DNA from: Pseudomonas sp. GGS8
GTDB taxonomy: Bacteria > Pseudomonadota > Gammaproteobacteria > Pseudomonadales > Pseudomonadaceae
DNA: 64,000 nucleotides
NCBI RefSeq assembly: GCF_024168645.1
Contig: NZ_JALJWF010000001.1
Coordinates: 3,723,501 to 3,787,500, forward strand
Reading direction: 5' to 3'
The notes beneath the pieces were generated by a model that saw nothing but the letters and a program-made list of their open reading frames with translations, did no database searches and had not been told where the DNA came from. Position numbers and translations under genes: made by a program. Position 1 is the first letter of the stretch; each line of letters opens with the position of its first letter. This document shows positions 52,763 through 61,363 of this stretch, in pieces.

Positions 52763-52822
52763 CGGACTCTGCGTATTCGCCAAGCGGAAGGAGTCTGTCA
52801 TAGCCCCCTCGAATGACGAACT

Positions 52823-54322
52823 TTATTTTGACTTCTTCTGATTGTTGTTTGACACCCACTGCTCACCAGCTTGAGGGATGAATGTCGAGGTGGCTCGTCC
52901 TATTCCGGAAAGTAGACGACTTTTCTCCGAGCCCGCCTTGCCTCCATAACTGTTAGCGAGCCGGTAGGCTCGAAGAATTTGCTGCTTCGCCTCGGCGTAC
53001 ATTCCACTGCGCCAAAGTGCTTCGGAAAGTAACGTACATGCTTTGATACGGTCATCTGCAAGTCTTTCTGGAATCAGGTCAATCATGGCCAGAGCATCAA
53101 GGATTGCTTTACCGCCTTCCGCATCAAACCCGTTTTGACGCATGGACTCCGCAAGAGCTACCGTTGCTTTTACTTCCTCAAAGTAACGAATTTTTTCCGG
53201 ACTATTTGAAATCGCTAGTACTGCCCGGTGGTAACTAGCCGCAGCATCCTTTCTTACTCCATTTTTTACCTGTATCTCAGCAACTTGTCGCCAGACATTG
53301 GACTCTACCCAGGAAATTTTTCTCACCGGATGCTCGGCAAAATAGAGCGCCGTGGTCAGGTCTCCCCGTCTCACCGCATCTTCGAACACGCTCTTGAAGG
53401 TGTCTAATGCATGGTCAACGTATAGATTCGATGATAGCCCTGAAACAATCGCGTGAGCCTTTTGCGGATTACCAGACCTTGCCTCTTGAATGGCAACTGC
53501 GTACGGAGACTTCTCTGGCAGCCTCTTGGTGTACCCCGCCTCTGCTGCAACATTAGTCAAACTCTCAAGCGCCAACTTCTGCATAGGAGCTTGGTTGATA
53601 GTATTCGCTGATAAGATACCTAGCTCAATGAGGTCTATGGCCAGTTCATTTCTTTGAAGCCGTACTGCGACTTGGGCTAGATCTCGATAGGCAAATGCAG
53701 ATTCGGCCGATTTCTCTGTGCGCTGAAGATGTTGCTTTACTAACGCAATCATCCAGTCCCGGTTACCAGTAGATTCGCGTACCATGGCTTCAGTAACCTG
53801 TCGGTATCCACCACTACCTTCTTCATTTATGCCGCTCTCGGCGGCTCTTAGCGCTTCTTCAAAGACTGCTCGGGTTTCAGACTCTGCACCGTTCCGAGAA
53901 TAGAAAAGTGCGACCTCGGTTAAATCCCCGGATTTCAGGTAGTTCGCAGATTTTCCAGAAATTTTCCTGGCTGCATCTAATGCCCGTTGAACCAACCCCG
54001 CTTTCATTTCCGGCGAAATTGATGGGACATCGACAACAAGTGCCAGAAGTGCTCCAGGCTGCGTGTTCGGGGGCATGCCAGCAATCGTATCGAGGGCATC
54101 TTCGAGAAAGCCGGCTTTGGCCTGTCCTGTGGGGATGGTCCACTCAAAACGGTCCACCGACTTGGCTTCCAGAAAAATCGCCCGCGATGCCTCTTTCCAG
54201 TTGTCGCCGATAATTAGCGACTCCACGTTAGAAGGAGTCGATTCCGCCATGCACTGAAGCGCGATTGTGATGGCACATGCACCAACTAAAGTAGAGGCCA
54301 ATTTACGTGCTGAACGTGTCAC
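52823..54322 (-). CDS. Exported TPR-like helical-repeat protein
   Basis: 499 aa from a GTG at 54322 with GAGGG upstream; this gives a signal peptide (SARKLASTLVGACAITIALQ, cut near CMA-EST). The frame is open 26 codons further up without SD. The rest is helical hairpin repeats (LEDALDTIAGM, QRALDAARKISGKSANYL, RAVFEEALRAAESG, ELAIDLIELGILSAN, DAAASYHRAVLAIS, EAKQQILRAYRLAN) of TPR type. Probably periplasmic or surface scaffold. Lower GC than core genes and alone in the accessory region. No enzymatic motif seen. Confidence 0.75.
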   Translation of the reverse strand: MTRSARKLASTLVGACAITIALQCMAESTPSNVESLIIGDNWKEASRAIFLEAKSVDRFEWTIPTGQAKAGFLEDALDTIAGMPPNTQPGALLALVVDVPSISPEMKAGLVQRALDAARKISGKSANYLKSGDLTEVALFYSRNGAESETRAVFEEALRAAESGINEEGSGGYRQVTEAMVRESTGNRDWMIALVKQHLQRTEKSAESAFAYRDLAQVAVRLQRNELAIDLIELGILSANTINQAPMQKLALESLTNVAAEAGYTKRLPEKSPYAVAIQEARSGNPQKAHAIVSGLSSNLYVDHALDTFKSVFEDAVRRGDLTTALYFAEHPVRKISWVESNVWRQVAEIQVKNGVRKDAAASYHRAVLAISNSPEKIRYFEEVKATVALAESMRQNGFDAEGGKAILDALAMIDLIPERLADDRIKACTLLSEALWRSGMYAEAKQQILRAYRLANSYGGKAGSEKSRLLSGIGRATSTFIPQAGEQWVSNNNQKKSK

Positions 54323-54458
54323 TTTAATTCCCTCAAACACTACGACTGGCAATGCGATCGCGAGAAGACGCCATTCGCTAAATGTGCGGTATAAAAACAA
54401 AAAATGCCATACGCGTTGGCATTGGGGCCAACGGCTGCTTAGGGTAAATTTTCCCTAG

Positions 54459-54521
54459 GTCCGCTATTGGCCGATTTCTGCCTGTCGCCATCGGTTGAAT
54501 CCACAGTCGAAAGCGGCTAAC
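54459..54521 (+). repeat. Dispersed accessory-region repeat, copy F (best-preserved)
   Basis: GGTCCGCTATTGGCCGATTT then CTGCCTGTCGCCATCGG and, at the end, CGAAAGCGGC. The ends CCGCT and AGCGG can pair, giving a hairpin of about 55 nt. Confidence 0.6.
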
Positions 54522-54794
54522 CCACGGTGGAGAAATGAAGCCAGGCTTCAGTGAAGCCTTCCGCCACGTTTGCGTTTTTGAGCGAAATTTCTGGGCAAGG
54601 TCTTCGGAAGTTTCCTTCAAGTTGTGGCGGTATTCGTGAGCTGGTGTGCAGCCAGTTCGATCGGTAGGCTTTAGTGGTCACTGCATATCAGTGAGGGGGT
54701 GTAGGAACCCTTTAATAGCATCGGTAATGCGTTAGCAATCGAAGTCAGTTTGCGGCCGTCAATGTGCGTCCGTAATATCTGTCGCGGCGGCTAT

Positions 54795-54905
54795 GCGCGG
54801 GCACGCTTCGGCGTGGTCGAGTTTCCGATGCTCGGTATTCCTACCCCGCGTATAGCTGCCACCCAAGCCTGTAGGAAGGCTTTTGGCAGCTCCCATTTTC
54901 ATCGG
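54795..54905 (+). ncRNA. Structured RNA resembling C4 antisense RNA
   Basis: Hairpin 1 is CACGC-TTCG-GCGTG (54802-54815). The second element nests an outer stem AGCTGCCA/TGGCAGCT (54854-54861 with 54884-54891) and an inner stem AAGCCT/AGGCTT (54865-54870 with 54877-54882). The linker GGTATTCCTACCCC is also of the C4 type as I remember it. C4 RNAs occur in phages and as leaders of small genes in Pseudomonas. It lies just before the small gene at 54979. Confidence 0.45.
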
Positions 54906-54978
54906 AAGGTCTCAAACGCCAACACTTCATCCTGATCCACCCTACGAAAAACCAATTCCCCACCCCAAAAACCGCTTC

Positions 54979-55239
54979 ATGGCGTTGACCAGCAACTGCA
55001 CCGACATGCCCACCCTGTTCGTCGACACCCATGCACCGCTGGATATTCTGATCGACGCCGCCAGCTTTCGAATCCGCGCCGTCACCCAAGTGCTTGAGAA
55101 CCTGTCCATGCGCGGTTCAGTCGAGTGCGATTCGACGATTCTCAGTGATTTTGCCTTGCTCTGTGCCATTGCGCTGCGCGATGGCTGTGATGTGCTGGAT
55201 GTGATTGGGCGGCGGTTGCGGGCTCGGTCTTCGGACTAG
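54979..55239 (+). CDS. Small hypothetical protein, DUF3077/DUF6124-like
   Basis: 86 aa from the ATG at 54979. The body (TLFVDTHAPLDILIDAASFRI then a helical half, ALLCAIALRDGCDVLDVIG) is like the small Pseudomonas proteins DUF3077/DUF6124, which have an xLFxVxxxxxxExLLxxA pattern. Relatives begin with a short TPNPP-like leader; here TLHPDPPYEKP is encoded upstream in frame, so the true start may be an unusual codon between 54883 and 54916. Unknown function. Confidence 0.6.
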   Translation: MALTSNCTDMPTLFVDTHAPLDILIDAASFRIRAVTQVLENLSMRGSVECDSTILSDFALLCAIALRDGCDVLDVIGRRLRARSSD

Positions 55240-55254
55240 AGCCGAGTGGTTTTT

Positions 55255-55387
55255 GTGGCGAGGGGGCTTGCCCCCGTTGGGCTGCGGAGCGGCCCCAAAA
55301 CCTGCATTCCGGATTTGTCAGGTACACCGCGGGGCTTGGTTTGGCGACTGCTTCGCAGTCGAACGAGGGCAAGCCCCCTCGCCACAG
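55255..55387. repeat. REPIN, long form
   Basis: GTGGCGAGGGGGCTTGCCCC at the left faces GGGCAAGCCCCCTCGCCAC at the right, with internal GCTGCGGAGCGGCCCC and GACTGCTTCGCAGTC hairpins. Same subtype as the element at 60534. Confidence 0.9.
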
Positions 55388-55400
55388 AGTGGTACGGCCA

Positions 55401-57191
55401 TCACCGATGTCCGGCAACCAACGCTTCCTCGGATGATGGCACCGCCAGACTATCAATCACATGCACGCTATACCCCGGCACATTCTTCGCGTGGTGTTTG
55501 GCCTGCGAGGCCATCTCGGCCAACTGGCTCGCATCGAGTTGCCCGCAGGCCTGTGGATGTAAATGCACCACGCCGATGGACAGCGACAGCAACGGAAATT
55601 CTTGCCGTACGCCCTGGCGGTTGGGGGCGATGAAGCAGCCGGCTTCCAGGTGTTCGCTGCGATAGAAACGCCGGCATTGGCTGTGGAAGTCGTCCAGCAA
55701 TTGATTCAGGCGTTTGCGCCAGTCTTCCGGGCCGAGCACCAGCAGGAAGTCGTCGCCGCCGATATGGCCGACAAAGTCGCGGGACGGGTCGACGCGGTCG
55801 TTCAGGCATTGCGCCAGGCACAGTAGGACTTCATCCCCACGACCGTAGCCGTAGATGTCGTTGAAAGGTTTGAAGCTGTCGATGTCCACGTAGCAGATCA
55901 CCGATTCCCGTTCCTGTTGCAGCAGCCGTGTCAGGCATTGCTGGATCGGCACGTTGCCCGGCAGCAGGGTCAGCGGGTTGGCGTAGCGGGCTTGCTGGAT
56001 TTTCAGTTCGGTAATCAGTTTGAGCACGTCGATCACTCGGCCCAGGCCCAGATAGCCGCCGTTGAGGGTGATGATGAAGTCTTCTTCGATGCGCTGGCGG
56101 GCGCGGCTGGTGATCAGGCGGCTGACCTGTTGCAGCGACTGGCTCAGTTCCACGGCGAGGAAGTCGTCGCTCATCAAGCGGCTGATGGGTTTGCGGGCGA
56201 ACAGGTCGGTGGCAAACGGCTTGAGCAGGGCGTCCGAGAGCGAATGACGGTGGACGATGCCACACGGCTGGCCCTGCTTGTCGAGCACCGCCAGGGAGTT
56301 CAGATTGGCCTGGCGGCGGAAGGCTTCCAGCACGGTGGCGGTCGGGGTGTCGCTGGTCACCGCCGGTTGGTCGTTGAGCAGGGCGCTGAGGTCACTGGCT
56401 TCCTCGTTCAGCATCGCTGCGGCGGTGTTGGGTTTGGGCATCAAGGTTCGGGCATCGCGGGGCGGATGCTCCTGGGGCCGGCAGAGCAGATAGCCTTGCA
56501 CAAGATCGACGCCCATTTCGGTCAACACAGCGAGTTCTTCTGGCAATTCGATGCCTTCGGCGATCACTTTTGCCCGCGAAGCCTTGGCGATCTGCAGGAT
56601 CGAGCCGACGAATTCACGCTTGAGCGCGTCCTGGTGAATGCCGTCGATAAAGTGCCGATCGATCTTGACGTAATCCGGCCGCAATTCAGACCACAGCCGC
56701 AAGCTCGAATAACCTGCACCCAGATCATCCAGCGCAATCGAAAAACCCATCGCTCGATAGTGATGCAGGGCGGTTTGCAACAACTGGAAATCGTCGGTCG
56801 GGGTCTGTTCGGTGAGTTCGATCACCACCTGACTCGGCGGTATGCCGAAATCCTGCAGCAGTTGCAGAGTGCGTCCGGGTTGGTGGGCGGCTTCGAGCAG
56901 GGATTCCGGGGACACATTGAGGAACAGCTTGCCAGGCAGTTGCTGTTCATTGAAGCGTCGGCAAGCACTTTGACGGCAAGCGATCTCCAGTTCGCTGAGG
57001 CGACCGGCCTGGCGAGCGACCGCGAACAGGGCGATGGGGGAGTGCAGCGGGCTGTTGGAGGGGCCACGGCTGAGGGCTTCGTAGCCGATGATCTGTCGTT
57101 CGGAGAGCGAGATGATCGGCTGGAACAGGCTGTGCAAACCGCTTTGAGTCAGTATCGAGCTCAAGGCACTCAGCTGTTCGGTTGTGGTCAT
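55401..57191 (-). CDS. EAL-CBS-GGDEF cyclic-di-GMP protein
   Basis: 596 aa. N-terminal EAL phosphodiesterase domain (1-245) with YEALSRGP, NVSPESL, ELTEQTP, DDLGAGYSSL, KIDRHFI and AEGIE all intact, so it should cleave c-di-GMP. CBS pair (about 265-390), then GGDEF (400-575) whose signature is GGDDF instead of GG(D/E)EF; it may be inactive or regulatory. No membrane segment. The domain order equals that of PAO1 PA3258, and its neighbour prc is likewise conserved. Preceded by a terminator. Confidence 0.93.
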   Translation of the reverse strand: MTTTEQLSALSSILTQSGLHSLFQPIISLSERQIIGYEALSRGPSNSPLHSPIALFAVARQAGRLSELEIACRQSACRRFNEQQLPGKLFLNVSPESLLEAAHQPGRTLQLLQDFGIPPSQVVIELTEQTPTDDFQLLQTALHHYRAMGFSIALDDLGAGYSSLRLWSELRPDYVKIDRHFIDGIHQDALKREFVGSILQIAKASRAKVIAEGIELPEELAVLTEMGVDLVQGYLLCRPQEHPPRDARTLMPKPNTAAAMLNEEASDLSALLNDQPAVTSDTPTATVLEAFRRQANLNSLAVLDKQGQPCGIVHRHSLSDALLKPFATDLFARKPISRLMSDDFLAVELSQSLQQVSRLITSRARQRIEEDFIITLNGGYLGLGRVIDVLKLITELKIQQARYANPLTLLPGNVPIQQCLTRLLQQERESVICYVDIDSFKPFNDIYGYGRGDEVLLCLAQCLNDRVDPSRDFVGHIGGDDFLLVLGPEDWRKRLNQLLDDFHSQCRRFYRSEHLEAGCFIAPNRQGVRQEFPLLSLSIGVVHLHPQACGQLDASQLAEMASQAKHHAKNVPGYSVHVIDSLAVPSSEEALVAGHR

Positions 57192-57207
57192 GGCGATCTC
57201 TGGCGAT

Positions 57208-57245
57208 AAAAAAAGGACTGGGAGCGCAAAGCTCCCAGTCCTTTA
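57208..57245 (-). terminator. Strong terminator between prc and the EAL gene
   Basis: AAAGGACTGGGAGC / GCTCCCAGTCCTTT, 14-bp stem; T7 run on the minus side. It lies 80 nt after the prc stop and 17 nt before the EAL start. Confidence 0.92.
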
Positions 57246-57324
57246 TTTCACGACAGAATGATGTCTGTTTGATGACGCTCCGGGGGGCGTCAGCATTAAA
57301 TTGCCATCATCTGATTTTAACCAC

Positions 57325-59406
57325 TTAGTGCTTGGCGACCGCAGTGTTGAGTTTCAAGTAATCCAGCAGAATCCGCCCGGTCTCGCTCAGGTAGGCGTCG
57401 TCTTCTGGCTTGGTCTTGTCCGGCTCGGCCGCGATGGCATCTTCGTCTTCTTTCTTCAGCTCTTTGAGCGGCTCTTCACCCTTGGCCTTGCGACGGATGT
57501 TTTCCATGGCCAGTTGTTTGGCTTCGATATCGGCGTGTTGTGCACGACGGTCGGCTTCATTGAGGCTGACGGTTTTTTCGGCCATCAGCTTCTGGGCCAG
57601 GGCCAGTTTGTCGCGGATGAACACGAACTCCGCGTCTTTGGCCGAGCGCACGTCATGCTCGGACTTGAGCTGCGTGATGTACGGTTTGAACGGGTCGAGC
57701 GCCGGCTTGATGGCCGCACGGATGGTGTCCCACGGCATGGCTTCCGGCAGGGCGCTTTCGCCGATTTCCTTGGTGTCGATGATCGACGGGTAATCGATGT
57801 CCGGCAGCACGCCCTGATGCTGGGTGCTCTGGCCGGAAACCCGGTAGAACTTGGCCAGGGTCAGTTTCAGTTCGCCATGGTTCAGCGGCTGAATGGTCTG
57901 CACGGTGCCTTTGCCGAAGGTCTGGCCGCCGATGATCAGTGCGCGGTGGTAGTCCTGCATGGCACCGGCGAAGATTTCCGAAGCCGAGGCGGACAAACGG
58001 TTGACCAGCAACGCCATCGGGCCTTTGTAGAACGCGCCCGGGTTTTCATCTTCCAGTACATCGACCCGGCCGTCGGCGTTACGCACCAGCACGGTCGGAC
58101 CTTTGTCGATGAACAGGCTGGTCAGCTCGGTGGCTTCCTGCAAGGAACCGCCGCCGTTGTTGCGCAGGTCGATGACCACGCCGTCGACCTTGTCTTTCTG
58201 CAGCTCGGTCAGCAGCTTCTTGACGTCGCGGGTGGTGCTCTTGTAGTCCGGATCGCCGGCACGGAAGGCCTTGAAGTCCAGGTAGAAGGCCGGGATCTCG
58301 ATGATGCCGAGCTTGTAGTCCTTGCCATCCTGCTTGAGGTTGAGGACTGACTTCTTCACCGCCTGATCTTCAAGTTTCACCGCTTCACGGGTGATCGACA
58401 CGATCTTGCTGGTCTGGTCGTTCGGCGCATTGCTGGCCGGGATCACTTCCAGACGCACCACGGTGCCTTTCGGCCCGCGAATCAGTTTGACCACTTCGTC
58501 CAGGCGCCAGCCGACCACGTCGACCATCTCTTTGTTGCCCTGGGCCACGCCGATGATCTTGTCGGCCGGAGCGACCTGCTTGGTCTTGTCGGCCGGGCCG
58601 GCAGGCACCAGGCGCACGACTTTGACTTGATCGTTATCGCTCTGCAACACGGCGCCGATGCCCTCCAGGGACAGGCTCATGTTGATGTCGAAGTTCTCCG
58701 CGTTATCCGGCGACAGATAGTTGGTGTGCGGGTCGTAGGACATGGCGAAGGTGTTGATGTACGCCTGGAAGATGTCTTCCGCGCGGGTCTGGTCCAGACG
58801 CGTCAGCTGATTCTTGTAACGCTTGGTCAGGGTTTCCTGAATCTGCTTCGGCTCTTTGCCGGAGATCTTCATCCGCAGCACTTCGTCCTTGACGCGTTTG
58901 CGCCACAGGTCGTCCAGCTCGGCGGTGGTCTTGAGCCAAGGGGCATCCTTGCGGTCGACCAGCAAGGTTTCCTTGGTGGTGAAGTCGATCTTGTCGACGC
59001 CCTTGTTCAGCTCGGCAAGGGCAAAGTCCAGACGCGCCTTGACGCGATCCAGGTAGCGCTTGTAGATGGTGAATCCGGCGTTCAGGTCGCCGCTCTTGAG
59101 GAAGTCGTCAAACTGGGTTTTCCATTTGTCGAATTCGGCAATGTCACTGGCCATGAAGTAGCTGCGCGATGGATCCAGTAGCTTGAGGTAGCTATCGTAG
59201 ATGATCACGGAGCGCGCATCGTCGAGCGGCGGTTTGCTGTAATGGTGACGCTTGAGCAATTCGACGACGTTCAGACTGGCGATGACTTCGTCGCGATCGG
59301 GCTGAAGATTGTCCCAGCTGTTGGCTGCGAACGAATTGCTCGACATCGGCAAAAGACCGAGACCAATGACAAGAGCGAGGGCGGTGCTGGGGAAAAAATG
59401 CTTCAT
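57325..59406 (-). CDS. prc: Carboxy-terminal (tail-specific) protease Prc
   Basis: 693 aa. The ATG at 59406 gives a signal peptide MKHFFPSTALALVIGLGLLP; ATG at 59439 is possible. N-terminal helical domain (LDPSRSYFMASDIAEFDKWK), PDZ domain around MSLSLEGIGAVLQSDNDQVKV, and the Ser-Lys dyad: Ser in NRLSASASEIF, Lys in QTFGKGTVQTI. C-terminal DUF3340 tail with KKEDEDAIA. Degrades periplasmic proteins and affects envelope stress signalling; in P. aeruginosa prc acts on MucA-type regulation. Full length. Confidence 0.95.
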   Translation of the reverse strand: MKHFFPSTALALVIGLGLLPMSSNSFAANSWDNLQPDRDEVIASLNVVELLKRHHYSKPPLDDARSVIIYDSYLKLLDPSRSYFMASDIAEFDKWKTQFDDFLKSGDLNAGFTIYKRYLDRVKARLDFALAELNKGVDKIDFTTKETLLVDRKDAPWLKTTAELDDLWRKRVKDEVLRMKISGKEPKQIQETLTKRYKNQLTRLDQTRAEDIFQAYINTFAMSYDPHTNYLSPDNAENFDINMSLSLEGIGAVLQSDNDQVKVVRLVPAGPADKTKQVAPADKIIGVAQGNKEMVDVVGWRLDEVVKLIRGPKGTVVRLEVIPASNAPNDQTSKIVSITREAVKLEDQAVKKSVLNLKQDGKDYKLGIIEIPAFYLDFKAFRAGDPDYKSTTRDVKKLLTELQKDKVDGVVIDLRNNGGGSLQEATELTSLFIDKGPTVLVRNADGRVDVLEDENPGAFYKGPMALLVNRLSASASEIFAGAMQDYHRALIIGGQTFGKGTVQTIQPLNHGELKLTLAKFYRVSGQSTQHQGVLPDIDYPSIIDTKEIGESALPEAMPWDTIRAAIKPALDPFKPYITQLKSEHDVRSAKDAEFVFIRDKLALAQKLMAEKTVSLNEADRRAQHADIEAKQLAMENIRRKAKGEEPLKELKKEDEDAIAAEPDKTKPEDDAYLSETGRILLDYLKLNTAVAKH

Positions 59407-59546
59407 GCTGATTCGACGCGGGGACAATTGATCACGCATATTAGGCCGTCTTTGAAGTCGCCGGATCCCACAAGGGCCGGTCGCATAATGCAAGAAAGCC
59501 CGGCGCTACAGCTTCGGGCTCAGTCCAGACTCACTATGGAGGCACT

Positions 59547-60509
59547 GTGAAAGCATTGCAAGGCGTTGAAGGGCGAGTGGTGTGGGTTGAGGAGCCGAGT
59601 CCTACGTGCGATGTAGGACAAGTTCGTATCCGAGTGGCGGCAGCGGGACTCAATCGAGCCGATTTGTTACAGAAAGCAGGCCTGTATCCGCCACCGCCGG
59701 GAGCCAGTCAAGCACTGGGTCTTGAGTGTTCGGGGGTGATCAGCGAGGTCGGCCCGGGCTCGTCCTGGCAGGTCGGCGATCGGGTTTGCGCCTTGCTGGC
59801 CGGGGGTGGGATGGCCGAAGAGGTAGTTGTCGACGGACGGCATGTGTTGCCGGTTCCCGAAGGTTTGTCCCTGGCCGAGGCCGCGGCGTTGCCGGAAGTG
59901 TATGCGACCGTTTGGCTGAATGTGTTTCAACTGGCTGCGCTCAAACCGGGTGAGAAAGTTCTTCTGCACGCCGGAGCAAGTGGAATCGGTTCAGCTGCCA
60001 TTCAGCTGTGCAAGGCATTTGGTAACCCGTGCTGGGTCAGCGTCGGCTCCGAGGATCGTCTGGCCTACTGTGAAGCGTTGGGTGCCCAGGGTGGCGTGGT
60101 ACGCAACAAGGATCTGGACCGCTTGAACGATCTGGGGCCGTTCGATGTGATCCTGGATCCGGTGGGCGGCAACTATGCGGCGCTGAACCTAAAGTTGCTG
60201 GCTCGCGATGGCCGTTGGGTGTTGATCGGTTTGATGGGCGGTCGTGAAGCGCAGCTGGATCTGGCGCAGGTGCTGGCCAAGCGTGTGCAACTGCTGGGTT
60301 CGACCCTGCGCAATCGCGACGAGCAGTTCAAGGCCGGTTTGTTCAGCGATCTCAACCAGCACGTCTGGCCGCTGTTTGCCGAAGGGCGTTTGAGCCCACA
60401 ACTGGCCAAGACCTTTGCGATCAAGGATGCCGAAGCGGCGTTTGCGGAGCTGGCGACCAATAAGGTGTCGGGCAAGTTGGTGCTGGTGATCGACGACAGC
60501 CTGAGCTGA
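59547..60509 (+). CDS. Quinone oxidoreductase (MDR/zeta-crystallin type)
   Basis: 320 aa. No structural-zinc Cys cluster; NADPH motif is VLLHAGASGIGSAAIQLCKAFG. VRVAAAGLNRADLLQKAGLYPPPPGASQALGLECSG is the PIG3-like/quinone reductase start (residues 29-64). Likely an NADPH:quinone reductase in the cytoplasm. Divergent from prc. Confidence 0.9.
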   Translation: MKALQGVEGRVVWVEEPSPTCDVGQVRIRVAAAGLNRADLLQKAGLYPPPPGASQALGLECSGVISEVGPGSSWQVGDRVCALLAGGGMAEEVVVDGRHVLPVPEGLSLAEAAALPEVYATVWLNVFQLAALKPGEKVLLHAGASGIGSAAIQLCKAFGNPCWVSVGSEDRLAYCEALGAQGGVVRNKDLDRLNDLGPFDVILDPVGGNYAALNLKLLARDGRWVLIGLMGGREAQLDLAQVLAKRVQLLGSTLRNRDEQFKAGLFSDLNQHVWPLFAEGRLSPQLAKTFAIKDAEAAFAELATNKVSGKLVLVIDDSLS

Positions 60510-60533
60510 CAACATGAACCTGTGAGTGCCTTT

Positions 60534-60665
60534 GTGGCGAGGGAGCTTGCTCCCGCTCGGTTGCGAAGCAGCCGCAAAACCTGAAAACCGGTTTACCTGG
60601 CTAGCCACAGTGACTGATTTCAGGGCCGCTTCGCGGCCCAGCGGGAGCAAGCTCCCTCGCCACAG
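60534..60665. repeat. REPIN, long form
   Basis: GTGGCGAGGGAGCTTGCTCC at the left faces GGAGCAAGCTCCCTCGCCAC at the right, with inner GGGCCGCTTCGCGGCCC hairpin; between convergent genes. Confidence 0.92.
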
Positions 60666-60675
60666 GGGATCCGGG

Positions 60676-61329
60676 TTACTTCCAGATGTGGATGGGCCAG
60701 CCGGCTTTTTCGGCGTGTTCGAGCAATACCGGATCCGGATTCACCACATGCGGGAAGTCCACCTTCAGCAGCAACGGCAAATCGTTGCGTGAATCGGAAT
60801 AGAAACTCGCGCCTTCAAGGTTTTCCTCTTCGGCGTCCAGCCATTCCAGCAGTCGGGTGATCTTGCCTTCGCGGTAAGTCAGGGTGCCAACGGTGTTGCC
60901 GCTGTATGCCCCATGCGCCACTTCCAGCTCGATGCCAAGAATTTCGTCGATGCCCAAACGGTCGGCAATCGGCTTGACCAAATGGGTGCCCGAGGCCGAG
61001 ATCACCAGGATCCGGTCACCGGCTTTGCGGTGGGCAGCGATGACTTTGGTGGCATCGCTGAAGATGATCGGCTCGATGAAGTCTTCCACCCAAGGCGCCA
61101 CCAAGTGCTCGACCTCTTGCGGCGTGCGACCGATCAACGGCTCCAGGCTGAAGGCCATATAGTCTTCCATCGCCAGGTGGCCCCTGCCGTAGGCATCCAT
61201 CAATTCCTTGTCACGACGCAGGAAGGATTCGCCATCGACCCAGCCGAGGCGGGCCATCTGTTCGCTCCAAAGCGAGGCGCAGTCGCCATGGATCAGGGTT
61301 TCGTCCAGATCAAAAATTGCCAGGGCCAT
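60676..61329 (-). CDS. HAD-IB family phosphatase (SerB-like)
   Basis: 217 aa. Motif I FDLDETLIHGD (nucleophile Asp), motif II ISASGTH, motif III with Lys in HRKAG, motif IV FYSDSRNDLPLL. Cap domain is small and helical, of subclass IB as in phosphoserine phosphatase. It follows the ABC transporter ATPase gene by 34 nt on the same strand, so it may dephosphorylate the imported compound. Confidence 0.88.
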   Translation of the reverse strand: MALAIFDLDETLIHGDCASLWSEQMARLGWVDGESFLRRDKELMDAYGRGHLAMEDYMAFSLEPLIGRTPQEVEHLVAPWVEDFIEPIIFSDATKVIAAHRKAGDRILVISASGTHLVKPIADRLGIDEILGIELEVAHGAYSGNTVGTLTYREGKITRLLEWLDAEEENLEGASFYSDSRNDLPLLLKVDFPHVVNPDPVLLEHAEKAGWPIHIWK

Positions 61330-61363
61330 CAGTGCAGTTCTCTCTTCAACATCAGCAAGGCCA

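Larger units (their letters stand above)
54323..54978. other. 656-nt non-coding stretch
   Basis: Contains repeat copy F and, in its last 180 nt, a structured RNA candidate (54795-54905). I see no supported gene: ORFs here lack ribosome sites and read through the structured parts. Confidence 0.55.

Noticed and set aside
48984..54521. Integron-type attC sites behind accessory genes
   Set aside because: The repeats are placed like attC sites, but I find no consistent GTTRRRY/RYYYAAC core pair and no integrase gene in the window. Kept only as an unnamed repeat family.
54750..54935. 61-aa ORF over the structured RNA
   Set aside because: It reads through paired stems, has no ribosome site, and its sequence has no protein-like pattern.
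55243..55400. CRISPR-like repeat
   Set aside because: Only two inverted units; it is a REPIN. No direct repeat-spacer array occurs anywhere in the window.
55917..57209. 430-aa plus-strand ORF opposite the EAL-CBS-GGDEF gene
   Set aside because: Reverse-frame artefact of a GC-rich gene with clear domain motifs on the other strand.
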